DNA of 64,000 nt from Bacillus sp. FJAT-29790 (GCF_019039215.1 NZ_JAHNZZ010000001.1:1464450-1528449), one strand, 5' to 3'. Counted from the stretch's first letter, positions 36,160 to 45,033 are shown. Notes: a model not told the origin generated them from the sequence alone. Made by a program: numbers and translations.

Positions 36160-36635
36160 TTAGTTTTCCCCTCCTTTTTATAGCTCTTTATCTCCATCAC
36201 ATAGCCTTCCCAAAATCGAATAATGCAAAGGAAAGCACCTAGAGGAACGGACAATCCCATTATCCACTCAGGCAGTCCCATAGCGGGTGTCCTTTGGCCG
36301 TACCCATACTGCTGCATAACCATTTCCAATCCATACCATAAAAGCACGACAAAGAATACCGAAGTTAAGCAGCCGACAATAAATGTAATGATTATTTTAA
36401 AACGGTTAGGCAACAGGTCTGTCAACAAACCAAATCCTAAATGCCCATTTTCTCTTGCAAGCAAAGCAGCACCAATAAAAATAATAAATGCAAAAATATT
36501 TGTTGTTAGCTCCTCTGTCATTGAAAACGAAGAATGTAACAGATGTCTAGAAAGTACATTTGCCATCGTCAATATACATATAATGGACATGAATATAATG
36601 AGAATCCATTCCTCTAACTTAACGAATATCCTCAA
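36156..36635 (-). CDS. dctQ: TRAP transporter small permease subunit (DctQ)
   Basis: About 159 residues with four membrane segments (roughly 10-30, 45-62, 82-105, 128-143). TTG at 36633-36635 was chosen because AGGAGGAG stands seven bases before it and it yields the usual start LRIFVKLEEWILII; a more upstream TTG lies within the terminator-like hairpin at 36683-36710. Overlaps dctM by four bases. Confidence 0.88.
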   Translation of the reverse strand: MRIFVKLEEWILIIFMSIICILTMANVLSRHLLHSSFSMTEELTTNIFAFIIFIGAALLARENGHLGFGLLTDLLPNRFKIIITFIVGCLTSVFFVVLLWYGLEMVMQQYGYGQRTPAMGLPEWIMGLSVPLGAFLCIIRFWEGYVMEIKSYKKEGKTN

Positions 36636-36682
36636 TGCTTCTCCTCCTATTCCCGATAATAAATGCTTCATAAAGTAATTAG

Positions 36683-36710
36683 AAAAAAGGGGCAAATGAC
36701 TCCCCTTTTT
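36683..36710 (-). terminator. Intercistronic terminator-like hairpin between dctP and dctQ
   Basis: On the minus strand AAAAAGGGG, a 9-base loop, CCCCTTTTTTC. Partial termination here would give more binding protein than permease, common for TRAP systems. Confidence 0.65.
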
Positions 36711-36721
36711 CCTCTGGTCAA

Positions 36722-37765
36722 TTAATTTCTAAATGCATCTAGTAATTCTTTGCCTACAATGTCTTCATACTTATCAATAATCGGTTTTACTTCTTTTTGG
36801 AAAGCCTCGATTTGCTCTGGAGTCAGCTCAACAACTTCCATCCCATTCTCTTTAAGTTTTGCAAGTATTTCATCATTCTCTTTTCTATTTAACTCAATTT
36901 GATATTTTGCTGCCTCTTGTGCTGTTTCCTTTAGAATCTTTTGTGTTTCTTCATCTAAGCCATCATAAAGCTTTTTATTGATTCCAAAAACGAGTGGATC
37001 ATAGATATAATTCCAAACCGTTATATATTTTTGAACTTCATATAATTTAGAATTCAAAATAATTGGCAGCGGATTCTCTTGACCGTCAATGACTCCCTGC
37101 TGCAATGAGGTAAACACTTCAGCAAAATTCATTACGGTTGGATCCCCGCCAAATTTCTTGAAAGTATCCACCATCATTTCCATCGATGGCGTTCTAATTT
37201 TTAATCCTTTTATATCTTCAGGTGTAACGATTGGATGCTTGCTATTCGTAATCTGACGATAACCGCTTTCCCCAAAAGCTAATGGCTCGATCCCTTTTGT
37301 TCTAACTAAATCCATTAATTGCTTTCCGCCCTCACCATTCATCGCTTTGTCAGCTTGTTCATAATCAGGGATTAGCCATGGAAGTGATGGTGTAGCAAAT
37401 TTTTGGTCGAGCACGTTATAGATGATTGTCGAGTGAACAGAAATATCCGTGGAGCCATTTTGAAGTGCTTCTAAACCTTTAGGCTGATTACCGTTAGAAA
37501 GCGATTCATTCGGATACACCTTCATCGAAATGCGGCCGTCAGTTTTTTCTTCGACATCTTGTGCCCATTTCTTAACGGCTACCCCCCATGTATCCTGCTC
37601 TGAAACAGTAATACTTACTTTTAACTTCATCGCATCTTTTTTAGCTGATCCAGATCCACTGGACTTGCCTGATTCATCTGACCCGCTAGTCCCCTTACTG
37701 CATCCAACAAGGGCTAGAACTGCAATCATTAATATGGCAAGACCCATACTAAAAATTTTCTTCAT
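36722..37765 (-). CDS. dctP: TRAP transporter substrate-binding protein (DctP)
   Basis: 347-residue lipoprotein. Signal MKKIFSMGLAILMIAVLALVGC with lipobox LVGC (Cys22), a Ser/Gly-rich linker to about 45, then a DctP-type binding domain. The family Arg that salt-bridges the substrate carboxylate lies in GLKIRTPSMEMM, and FAEVFTSLQQGVIDGQENP is the typical signature. So the ligand is a carboxylate. RBS AAGGAGGAAGAA. First gene of the minus-strand cluster. Promoter region carries a CCAAT-N6-ATTGG palindrome. Confidence 0.93.
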   Translation of the reverse strand: MKKIFSMGLAILMIAVLALVGCSKGTSGSDESGKSSGSGSAKKDAMKLKVSITVSEQDTWGVAVKKWAQDVEEKTDGRISMKVYPNESLSNGNQPKGLEALQNGSTDISVHSTIIYNVLDQKFATPSLPWLIPDYEQADKAMNGEGGKQLMDLVRTKGIEPLAFGESGYRQITNSKHPIVTPEDIKGLKIRTPSMEMMVDTFKKFGGDPTVMNFAEVFTSLQQGVIDGQENPLPIILNSKLYEVQKYITVWNYIYDPLVFGINKKLYDGLDEETQKILKETAQEAAKYQIELNRKENDEILAKLKENGMEVVELTPEQIEAFQKEVKPIIDKYEDIVGKELLDAFRN

Positions 37766-37835
37766 CTTTCTTCCTCCTTAAAATTTGTCCATTCCCGTTA
37801 TTTAGAATAATCGGAAAATTGATTGTGGAATATAT

Positions 37836-37851
37836 CCAATTGCCTTATTGG
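37836..37851. promoter_or_regulatory. Palindrome CCAAT-N6-ATTGG upstream of dctP
   Basis: CCAATTGCCTTATTGG, 71 bp before the dctP start. The same architecture occurs at 38145-38160 before the divergent SDR gene. Candidate shared operator. Confidence 0.5.
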
Positions 37852-37937
37852 ACATATAATTCTCTGTCCACTTTACAAACTCCTTCAATTTTTGATAATT
37901 TTTTTAATATTTCGTCTTTATTGTTGAACAATGTTGT

Positions 37938-38135
37938 TTAATGCCTTTTAGGAGACGATTGGGTCTGGCCGACAAAAGCTCCAAGTCGTACAGCAGTGTC
38001 TTTACTAATGCCGAAGAGCGCCATTTGAGCGATTGTGAGAACTTCCACTCGAAAGGTAAATCGAACCTGCAAGCCTAACAACAATACGATTAAAAGCAGC
38101 AATATTTTTTTACAATTGTTTTGAAAAGCCCTTCT
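37938..38135 (-). pseudogene. Decayed coding remnant in the dctP-SDR gap
   Basis: A 65-codon frame without a start codon reads a leucine-rich run, then LQVRFTFRVEVLTIAQMALF, then GISKDTAVRLGAFVGQTQSS and ends at TAA. It resembles the end of a larger protein, possibly a transposase, and shares DNA similarity with 25386-25517. No ribosome binding site. The gap 37766-38310 otherwise holds two palindromes and the promoters. Confidence 0.35.
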
Positions 38136-38144
38136 TTATTAAAA

Positions 38145-38160
38145 CCAATTTATTAATTGG
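38145..38160. promoter_or_regulatory. Palindrome CCAAT-N6-ATTGG upstream of the SDR gene
   Basis: CCAATTTATTAATTGG, 151 bp before the SDR start, followed by a further half site CCAATT at 38167-38172. Same arm and spacer size as 37836-37851. Confidence 0.5.
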
Positions 38161-38310
38161 CACTAGACCAATTCGCTATTTATCGTAATACTATTAAGTA
38201 ACTAAACGGGAGGTGAGATTTAATTACCATAAAATCCCAATAAAAATATAAAGAATGCAAGATAAAAAAATATAAATGATTCTTTTACACCATTTTAGAG
38301 GAGGAATAAG

Positions 38311-39072
38311 ATGAACAAAGTAGCAATCATAACAGGTGGGGCTCAGGGGCTTGGGTACGCGATTTCTGAAGAATTAGCAGAAGCTAATTATCAAGTCATA
38401 TTACTTGACCGAAATCAAGCTCAGCTGCAAATGGCTGTTAAACAACTCCAAGAAAAAGGTTATCAAGCAAATGGAATAGAAATTGATCTTTCAATTTCAG
38501 AAAATATTCAAGAGATAATATCACAAATCACGCATGAATTTGGCAAAATTAATGTGTTAGTAAATAATGCTGGGATCAATATTGTAAAACCTTTTGCACA
38601 GGTAACTTCTTCCGATTGGGACAAAGTGATGGATATTAACTTGAAAGCTTCTTTTTTTATGATCCAGCAAGTTTCACCTCATATGACCGAAGGGGGATCG
38701 ATTGTCAATATCTCATCTGTAGCAGCTAACAGTCCCCGTCCTCTTTCAGTGGCATATGCAGCTTCTAAAGCAGGCATGATCAGTCTTACAAAAACAGCTT
38801 CAATCGTTCTAGCTCCACAGCGGATAAGAGTGAATGCCATCTGCCCAGGAGCAATGGAAACGGAACTACTTTCAAAAATGGCTCAAGACATGGGCGAATT
38901 ATCAAGTACGAGCCCAGAGAAATCTTTAGAAAATTATATTGGAACCATACCTCTAGGGCGAATCAGTTCACCCGCTGATGTTGCACAAAGCGTAGCATTT
39001 CTTGTCTCGGATGCTGCTAATTACATAACAGGTCAATCATTAAATGTATGTGGTGGCTGGACGGTTTCTTAG
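38311..39072 (+). CDS. SDR-family oxidoreductase
   Basis: 253 residues, classical short-chain dehydrogenase. Cofactor motif TGGAQGLGYAI (residues 9-19), NNAG near 89, catalytic Ser in NISSVAANS and YAASK (Tyr-X3-Lys) near 152, C-terminal GQSLNVCGGW. Asp at the end of the second strand (LLDRNQ) suggests NAD preference. RBS GAGGAGGAATAAG. It heads the plus-strand pair opposite the TRAP cluster and may oxidise the same hydroxyacid or a catabolic intermediate. Confidence 0.92.
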   Translation: MNKVAIITGGAQGLGYAISEELAEANYQVILLDRNQAQLQMAVKQLQEKGYQANGIEIDLSISENIQEIISQITHEFGKINVLVNNAGINIVKPFAQVTSSDWDKVMDINLKASFFMIQQVSPHMTEGGSIVNISSVAANSPRPLSVAYAASKAGMISLTKTASIVLAPQRIRVNAICPGAMETELLSKMAQDMGELSSTSPEKSLENYIGTIPLGRISSPADVAQSVAFLVSDAANYITGQSLNVCGGWTVS

Positions 39073-39231
39073 CTTTTGATGAGGCTGGAAAGTGACTAGA
39101 TTTTTCAAGAATGGCTTTAGCCACACTATTCAATTTTTGGGATATTTATATTTTATTTGGGCTCCCTGGTTCAATCGCAGTGACAAAATATTAAATACTA
39201 TAAAAGCAGCATTTTTTATCCGAGGATATTG

Positions 39232-39267
39232 AAAAAAGGCCATGACTTTCAAGATCCTGGCCTTTTT
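39232..39267. terminator. Terminator between SDR and BASS genes
   Basis: AAAAAAGGCCA and TGGCCTTTTT form a stem with a 15-base loop followed by T. It implies the transporter has its own promoter or is expressed by read-through. Confidence 0.75.
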
Positions 39268-39331
39268 CATTACATTCAATTGGTTTTATATTTTATTATT
39301 AGATTATTCATGGAGAAAGGAGTCGTAAAGC

Positions 39332-40291
39332 ATGCAGATCGTGGCTGAATTTATTTCGAAGAGACTTCCGATACTGATTGTCTTAATGGCCATTAGTACA
39401 TATCTTTCTCCTGTATATTGGAAAGTTTCTTCATGGGTGCCAAGCTTACTTTTAGGAGTTGTCATTTTTTTCGCTGGGATTTCGATGAATATTACCGCCA
39501 TAAAGGGAATCAGAACAAAGAGAAGAGAGCTTTTACTAGCAGTTCTCTTAAAATGGACATTAACTGTTATGATATCTGTTGGATTAGCTCATATCTTTTT
39601 CTCTTCTCATTCAGAAATTGCAGCAGGAATCATTTTGTCAGGGACCGTTCCGAGTGCGACCGCAGCAACTTTATACACGTTTTTAGCCGGCGGAAATGCC
39701 TCACTTGTTATTGCAGCGTCTTTAGCCGATATAGTCATTAGCCCTATCGTCACCCCCTTTTCTATACTCGGGCTTTCAGGCAATCATGTATCGATATCGT
39801 TTTTAAACTTGCTACAATCGTTTATATTCATTGTGGTACTTCCATTAGGGGCAGGACTAGCTGTCCAGCGTGGTTTTCCTCAGTTCGCTAACCATTCTAA
39901 ATCCATTACTAGGTTTGGTTCTTCCCTTTCCCTGCTGTTAATCATTCATACGATCGTAGGAAATGGAGCAGAATCCATCCGAATGGAGCTTGGTCTGCTG
40001 CCTCTTATCGTATTTGTAACTTTTGTTCAAGTAGTTTTTCCAATGCTTGCAGCTTATGTAATTGCCAAAAAACTTTCAATTGGAGAACAAGACGCCAGAG
40101 CCATTTTATTTCAAGTTGGATTATGTAATACAGCACTCGCAGCCATCTTAGCTTTTAAATTTATCGGCGAACTTGCGGCCATAGCACCGATTGTTAATAT
40201 GATCATTAATTTATCTGTAGGTTCTCTTATTTCCAATCATTTCGCCAAATCAGACTTGATAAAGGCTGAGAAATATTCAAGTGGAGCTTAA
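39332..40291 (+). CDS. Bile acid:sodium symporter (BASS) family transporter
   Basis: 319 residues with about ten hydrophobic segments. SGTVPSATAATLYTFLAGGNASL and the later VGLCNTALAAILAFKF are the crossed-helix motifs of the BASS family. Bacterial members carry organic acids such as pantoate or keto acids with sodium. AAAGGAGTCGTAAAGC precedes the ATG. It may be a second carrier for the adjacent pathway, for uptake or for export of an intermediate. Confidence 0.88.
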   Translation: MQIVAEFISKRLPILIVLMAISTYLSPVYWKVSSWVPSLLLGVVIFFAGISMNITAIKGIRTKRRELLLAVLLKWTLTVMISVGLAHIFFSSHSEIAAGIILSGTVPSATAATLYTFLAGGNASLVIAASLADIVISPIVTPFSILGLSGNHVSISFLNLLQSFIFIVVLPLGAGLAVQRGFPQFANHSKSITRFGSSLSLLLIIHTIVGNGAESIRMELGLLPLIVFVTFVQVVFPMLAAYVIAKKLSIGEQDARAILFQVGLCNTALAAILAFKFIGELAAIAPIVNMIINLSVGSLISNHFAKSDLIKAEKYSSGA

Positions 40292-40345
40292 CTAGTTCCA
40301 ATTAGGTGTCTAACCTCTGTTTAATCTAAACAATTTGAAATGTTG

Positions 40346-40379
40346 AGAACCTCATGAAAAAAATTATGAGGTTCTTTTT
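40346..40379 (+). terminator. Rho-independent terminator of the BASS gene
   Basis: AGAACCTCAT and ATGAGGTTCT pair around a 10-base loop, then TTTT. Confidence 0.85.
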
Positions 40380-40500
40380 GGTTATTAAAGCGATACTGCT
40401 TACCGCCTATTTTTCCTCACTGCATTTATTCCATATTTACAGCGCCTGATCCCCTCTACATCAAACATAAATTGTCGGGGATCAGCCCATAATGAGTAAT

Positions 40501-41106
40501 TCATCTTTCTTCTAACTCTTTTTTGTACTGAGCAGCGGTTAATAATTTTATACCCCTCAGCTTCTTCATTTGTTCGTCAAGCATCGCGAATGCCTCATCT
40601 TTTCTGCCCAATCGTACCATTTTCTCCATTTCTAGCCATGAAATATAGACTGGGTCTTTGAGACGGGATTTGAAATTCTCGTAGGTGTTTTCATCCTCTT
40701 CTTCAATCGCGATGGCGGCACTGTAGTACCATTTATATACACTATCTTTCAATTGGGGAATGAGTGCTTTCGCATCCGTGAACCTTTCCTGCTTTACTAA
40801 CAGCATAATCCTATCGATAAGTTTTAACTGCTTCGAACGAATGCGGTCAATCGACTTTTCAGCAGCCTGCAAATCCCCATTGAACATATGGTAAATAAAC
40901 TGGTAATGCGGTTGCTTCGACTTTCTTAAAAACTTCATGATCTTATTGAGATTTTTTTCGAATAGAATCGGATAGAATAAAATAAAAAGAATGGCAAATA
41001 CGAACAGAATAAAAACGATATTAATAATCCATTGGGGAACATCGAATATTCCCATTACAAGAGCTGTAAAAAATAAGATGACATACAGCCAGATAATTTT
41101 AATCAA
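40501..41106 (-). CDS. Hypothetical membrane protein with helical-repeat tail
   Basis: 201 residues. Two N-terminal membrane helices (about 3-21 and 26-48) are followed by a cytosolic region of paired helices (QFIYHMFNGDLQAAEKSIDRI, RFTDAKALIPQLKDSVYKWY) that looks TPR-like. No named family recognised. GGAGGATTTC lies before the ATG. Single gene. Function unknown. Confidence 0.75.
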   Translation of the reverse strand: MIKIIWLYVILFFTALVMGIFDVPQWIINIVFILFVFAILFILFYPILFEKNLNKIMKFLRKSKQPHYQFIYHMFNGDLQAAEKSIDRIRSKQLKLIDRIMLLVKQERFTDAKALIPQLKDSVYKWYYSAAIAIEEEDENTYENFKSRLKDPVYISWLEMEKMVRLGRKDEAFAMLDEQMKKLRGIKLLTAAQYKKELEER

Positions 41107-41284
41107 ATGAAATCCTCCTAATCATCGCCGAAAATAAGTTATAGATAGTCATGCTTTCTTTACAGGACTCTCTTATTGTATATTGCTATACTACAATATT
41201 ACAGCTTAATATAGTAATATATTTTTTGCAATTATTACCTATGATAAACACTTGTTGCTGAAGTACCTACTCCCAAACCTTCGC

Positions 41285-41326
41285 AAAAAAAAGTAACAAG
41301 TCCCAGTTATTTTAAAAGGGACTTGT
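41285..41326 (-). terminator. Rho-independent terminator downstream of the multicopper oxidase gene
   Basis: ACAAGTCCC and GGGACTTGT pair; on the minus strand eight T residues follow a short spacer. It is 77 bp past the stop codon. Confidence 0.75.
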
Positions 41327-41402
41327 CGCCTTAATACACATTCCTATTCGTCATACTTTGTCCGCCGTTTACCAGAAACACTTACCCAGTTGAAATCTCT
41401 TC

Positions 41403-43070
41403 CTATTTCCGAATAACCATATACGGTCTCATCATCTCATAATCCTCATGTTCCAAAATATGACAATGCCACACGTAAAGCCCACTATATGGACCAAATT
41501 TCATGATTAATCGCGTTATTTGGCTTGGATAAGCAATCACTGTATCCTTATACCCTCTTTCCTGTAGACTTGGCGGTATAACAGGACCCGTGTAATGAAT
41601 TTCATCGTTTTTTTGATATTTTTCTAGATCGAAAGCTCGCCGGTCTACTATTTGGAAATCAATTAAATGGATATGAATCGGATGTGGTTCATCATCAATG
41701 TTGATAAGATTCCATATTTCAATTGCCCCTAATTTGGGATTTTCCGTAATCGGATCTCCCCAAACTTTCCCATCCAATAACATTCGGTCACGGCCGTATT
41801 GATCTTTTTTTGATGTTAATGTTAAATATCTTATGTTAGAAGCAGATTGTTCGCGTATTTCTGGAATCACGGCTAAGTGAGACGGAATCGTACTCGTATC
41901 AATACTTGATAGGGGGCGTGTCACCCTAAATTCCATCACTGTCCCGACTGTATTCCGGTCAACCGGTTCGCCGTTTGGAAAAGGATAGGCAGCTGTATTC
42001 ATAACGATAATACTTTTACCCCCCAGGTTGGTAAAATCAATGATCACATCTGCTCTTTCCGCCGGTGCCAATATGATTTCGCTTACACCGATTGGATATG
42101 CTGTAAATCCGCTATCTGTCCCAATATGATAAAAAAGTTGCCCAGAATCTAGTTTGAGCCGATAAAATCGGGTATTAGATGCATTTAGAATCCTAAAGCG
42201 ATATTTTCGAGGTTCTACTTTTAAATAAGGCCACACTTTGCCATTCACTACATTGGTCTCCCCTAAAAAAGTAGGAACAACAGATGTTTCTAATTCCGGG
42301 ATCGGTTTTCTTGGCTGCCTTGGATAATAAAGAGACCCATCTTCATAGAAAGTTTTGTCTTGTATCATTAGCGGGATTTCGAATGGTCCAGACGGCAAAT
42401 TTAATAAACGTTCCTGTGCATCTCTAATTAGATAGAATCCAGCCAAGCCGGCATATATATTAAGTCTTGTAATTCCGAGTGCGTGATCATGATACCAGAG
42501 AGTGCACGCCCGCATGTGATTATCATATTGATAAACTTTTTTTGTAAAATAAGGCCCTACATTTTCAAAGCCGTTCGTAAACCAAGCCTCAGGGTACCCA
42601 TCACTCTGAGATTCAGCACTAGCCCCATGTAAATGGATGACAGTTCTCACTTCTGGTACATCCAAATGAGCACCGTGCACCGTGTGATCGATCGGCAAAA
42701 GATGCTTCGCTGGAAGGTCGTTGATCCATTTTACAAATACTTTTTCGCCGCTTTCCACCTCAATAGTAGGCCCTGGGTAGCTGCCTTCAAATCCCCAAAC
42801 CGATGTCTCATTTAATTCGCTATGAAGGGATTGTTTAAACTCCGTCATTTTTAATTCGTAATAAGTATGAAAATTATTTTTTTGTAGAGGGTTTAAGGTT
42901 GGGATAATGGGAAGTTCATCAATGAATTTAGTAAGAGTTTTTTTGAGCGGTGTTTTCCCGCTATCGGATTGGATTCGATTTATATCAATATGAAGGTGAT
43001 TACATTCGAATTTCGAAGTCGGATTGCAGTAAGCTTCCATATTGTTCGTAAAATCTTCCTTTCCACTCAC
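41403..43070 (-). CDS. Multicopper oxidase, CotA-like (spore coat laccase type)
   Basis: 555 residues, three cupredoxin domains. All four copper motifs are present: HLHGAS, WYHDHALG, HPIHIHLIDFQ and HCHILEHEDYEMM; the last holds the type 1 Cys and axial Met. B. subtilis CotA, a pigment-forming spore coat laccase, is the nearest named protein; this one has a longer N-terminus with no signal peptide. GTG start behind GGGGGG. The promoter resembles a sigma-K promoter (43096-43124), which fits late mother-cell expression. Confidence 0.92.
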   Translation of the reverse strand: MSGKEDFTNNMEAYCNPTSKFECNHLHIDINRIQSDSGKTPLKKTLTKFIDELPIIPTLNPLQKNNFHTYYELKMTEFKQSLHSELNETSVWGFEGSYPGPTIEVESGEKVFVKWINDLPAKHLLPIDHTVHGAHLDVPEVRTVIHLHGASAESQSDGYPEAWFTNGFENVGPYFTKKVYQYDNHMRACTLWYHDHALGITRLNIYAGLAGFYLIRDAQERLLNLPSGPFEIPLMIQDKTFYEDGSLYYPRQPRKPIPELETSVVPTFLGETNVVNGKVWPYLKVEPRKYRFRILNASNTRFYRLKLDSGQLFYHIGTDSGFTAYPIGVSEIILAPAERADVIIDFTNLGGKSIIVMNTAAYPFPNGEPVDRNTVGTVMEFRVTRPLSSIDTSTIPSHLAVIPEIREQSASNIRYLTLTSKKDQYGRDRMLLDGKVWGDPITENPKLGAIEIWNLINIDDEPHPIHIHLIDFQIVDRRAFDLEKYQKNDEIHYTGPVIPPSLQERGYKDTVIAYPSQITRLIMKFGPYSGLYVWHCHILEHEDYEMMRPYMVIRK

Positions 43071-43095
43071 TTTATCCCCCCCTTTTTATTTCCTT

Positions 43096-43124
43096 TATTG
43101 TATGAAAACTGTGCAAGTTAAGTT
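43096..43124 (-). promoter_or_regulatory. Putative sigma-K promoter of the CotA-like gene
   Basis: On the minus strand GAAC, 17 bases, then CATACAATA, which fits the sigma-K pattern AC-N16/17-CATANNNTA. It is placed about 26 bp before the start codon, so the leader would be short. Confidence 0.5.
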
Positions 43125-43281
43125 CGCAAACGTCGTTAACCATATATTCCTAAACATATTAGTGTTATTGTTTTGTAGACCTTAAAGACTCCCCTAAATT
43201 AAACACATTTTCTGATTGACGTACGTAGCCTGCTTTTCTATACTGAGTAAGGTGAAAATATCAGAAAACAAAGGTGAGTAA

Positions 43282-44340
43282 ATGGACTTTGAGATCACGT
43301 TTTTATCTTTTTATGTCATCCAAATAGAAGGTAAAGGCGATAATACAAATAAATACTATCAGCATTTTCAAACACTTGATCATCATGATTATCAGGATAG
43401 TTCGTTAAAAGATTTTTTGGGTGGGGAGCTTGAAAAAATAGCGAAACGGAAGGTTGACCGCCATCCCAAATCTGAACAAGCACCTACGAAGATTGGACGA
43501 TTTATCGTTGAAGAAGGGCATGACTTGAGTTCCAATCCCAATTACAATCTTTTCGAACGCGTACGCTCGTCTGAAACAAAAGATCAGTTTAAAGAAACCA
43601 GTGAGCCAATCGTCAATGCCTATCTTGATACGAGTGCTGTTCGCGGCGGCGTCGTCCTTGTCGCTTTGGCAAAACTAAGAAAATATTTTGATGAGCCGTT
43701 TCTTTTTATCATGAAGTGCGATTTCGAACCAAAGGTTGCATCCATTTCCGATGAAAAAACGTTAATTAGAAATGTTGAAATGGCCATTACGACTAAGAAT
43801 ATGAAATCGATTCAATATCCTTATATGCCCGAGGAAGGCATGGTCGAAGAAGGAGAGCTGAAAATCCACCAAGCATCACATGCCCGTTACTTTGAGGATT
43901 TTTTGAAATTTGTGGATTACGAGCTATCTATGCCTGAAATTATTAAAACACAAGTGGTTGGCATGGTTCAGGAGCATATTGAGGAAACTTACCAGCCTGA
44001 AAGTGAAGAACGTGAACAGATTGAGTCTGCGATGGAGATATGGGCAGCGAGCCCGAAAAGAGAATTACAAGAACGTTTTACAACAGAACAAGTAATCGAG
44101 GCCACAGCGCAAATTGTTGAACACGCTCCAGATGTCGAATTAAAATTGAAGCTGGACCATGTGACTGTAAATGGGATGCTTTCGGATTTCGGGGATACGA
44201 TTCATATGGCAAAAGTGAACGGACGTTATGTCCTGTTAATTGAAGCTGATACGATAACATTTGAAAAAGGCTTTTCGCCCATTGAGTTTCTGAAGCCTGA
44301 CGAGTTATCAAAAGTAATGGAACGAATTAGTAGGAAATAA
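43282..44340 (+). CDS. DUF3900 domain-containing protein
   Basis: 352-residue soluble protein, Glu/Lys-rich, starting MDFEITFLSFYVIQIEGKG. The mid-region AVRGGVVLVALAKLRKYFDE and the C-terminal ELKLKLDHVTVNGMLSDFGD fit the DUF3900 family found in Bacillus. Start supported by AAAGGTGAGTAA. Divergent from the CotA-like gene. Role unknown; alternative family labels are possible. Confidence 0.72.
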   Translation: MDFEITFLSFYVIQIEGKGDNTNKYYQHFQTLDHHDYQDSSLKDFLGGELEKIAKRKVDRHPKSEQAPTKIGRFIVEEGHDLSSNPNYNLFERVRSSETKDQFKETSEPIVNAYLDTSAVRGGVVLVALAKLRKYFDEPFLFIMKCDFEPKVASISDEKTLIRNVEMAITTKNMKSIQYPYMPEEGMVEEGELKIHQASHARYFEDFLKFVDYELSMPEIIKTQVVGMVQEHIEETYQPESEEREQIESAMEIWAASPKRELQERFTTEQVIEATAQIVEHAPDVELKLKLDHVTVNGMLSDFGDTIHMAKVNGRYVLLIEADTITFEKGFSPIEFLKPDELSKVMERISRK

Positions 44341-44511
44341 AGCGGATTTTATTAGTACTGCTCGCTTATATTCTTCCCGATTTTAGTTTTCATGGATCCT
44401 CTATATAGACCTGTTTTTCTCTTTTTCGATTAGCTTGGTAAATGTTTTAACCATGTTATTATTTGTGTGATGGGGCTGCGATTAAACCGACGATCCGACA
44501 AGTATTCGGCA

Positions 44512-44546
44512 AAAATAAAGAGGGCGATTCAATCGCCCCCTTATTT
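44512..44546 (-). terminator. Rho-independent terminator of ydjO
   Basis: GGGCGATT and AATCGCCC pair around one base, followed on the minus strand by CTCTTTATTTTT. It lies just past the stop. Confidence 0.8.
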
Positions 44547-44552
44547 TCTATA

Positions 44553-44765
44553 TTAATTATTCGAATAAATGCTATTGTTATTTACTACCTGCAGCTCTTT
44601 TGTTGTTTCTGCCATGTCACTTTTGCAGATCGGACATGAAGGCGTCTGACTGCTTTTGAAATTATCTCTGATCCAACAATTACATGTTTCTGAAGTACAT
44701 TCCCAAATCTTAACCTCTTCTGTCTTGATCTCTTCTGTATTTTTTCTCCCAAACCCCATTGCCAT
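44553..44765 (-). CDS. ydjO: YdjO-type cold-inducible protein
   Basis: 70 residues with a zinc-ribbon-like pattern: WECTSETCNCWIRDNF and CPICKSDM, so four or five cysteines for a metal. This matches B. subtilis YdjO, a small cold-inducible protein. TAGGAGGTGCC precedes the ATG. Other cold-response genes (csp, cshA) follow within 4 kb. Molecular function unknown. Confidence 0.82.
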   Translation of the reverse strand: MAMGFGRKNTEEIKTEEVKIWECTSETCNCWIRDNFKSSQTPSCPICKSDMAETTKELQVVNNNSIYSNN

Positions 44766-45033
44766 ATAAAGGCACCTCCTAAAGAGTAGAACCCTATTTT
44801 TTCAAAAAATAAAAAACACTTGTTAAATAAGGGGAACAAGAATTCCAAATAACAAGTGAATGATGGGCAACTAATTTTCGATAAACACTATTAATAATAG
44901 TATAACATATATTCCCTACTCTGTCAAAAAGCATTGTCAATTACATCAAGGTGCTACATAAATGATTAACATCTCTTATCAGTGAGATAATACGATTACA
45001 TCCTGATAAGGAAAGGTGTATAATGTTTTAGTT

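Noticed and set aside
38155-38175. TTGGCAC resembling a sigma-54 -24 element
   Set aside because: No GC at the correct 10-base distance, and the sequence is better explained by the CCAAT-N6-ATTGG palindrome.
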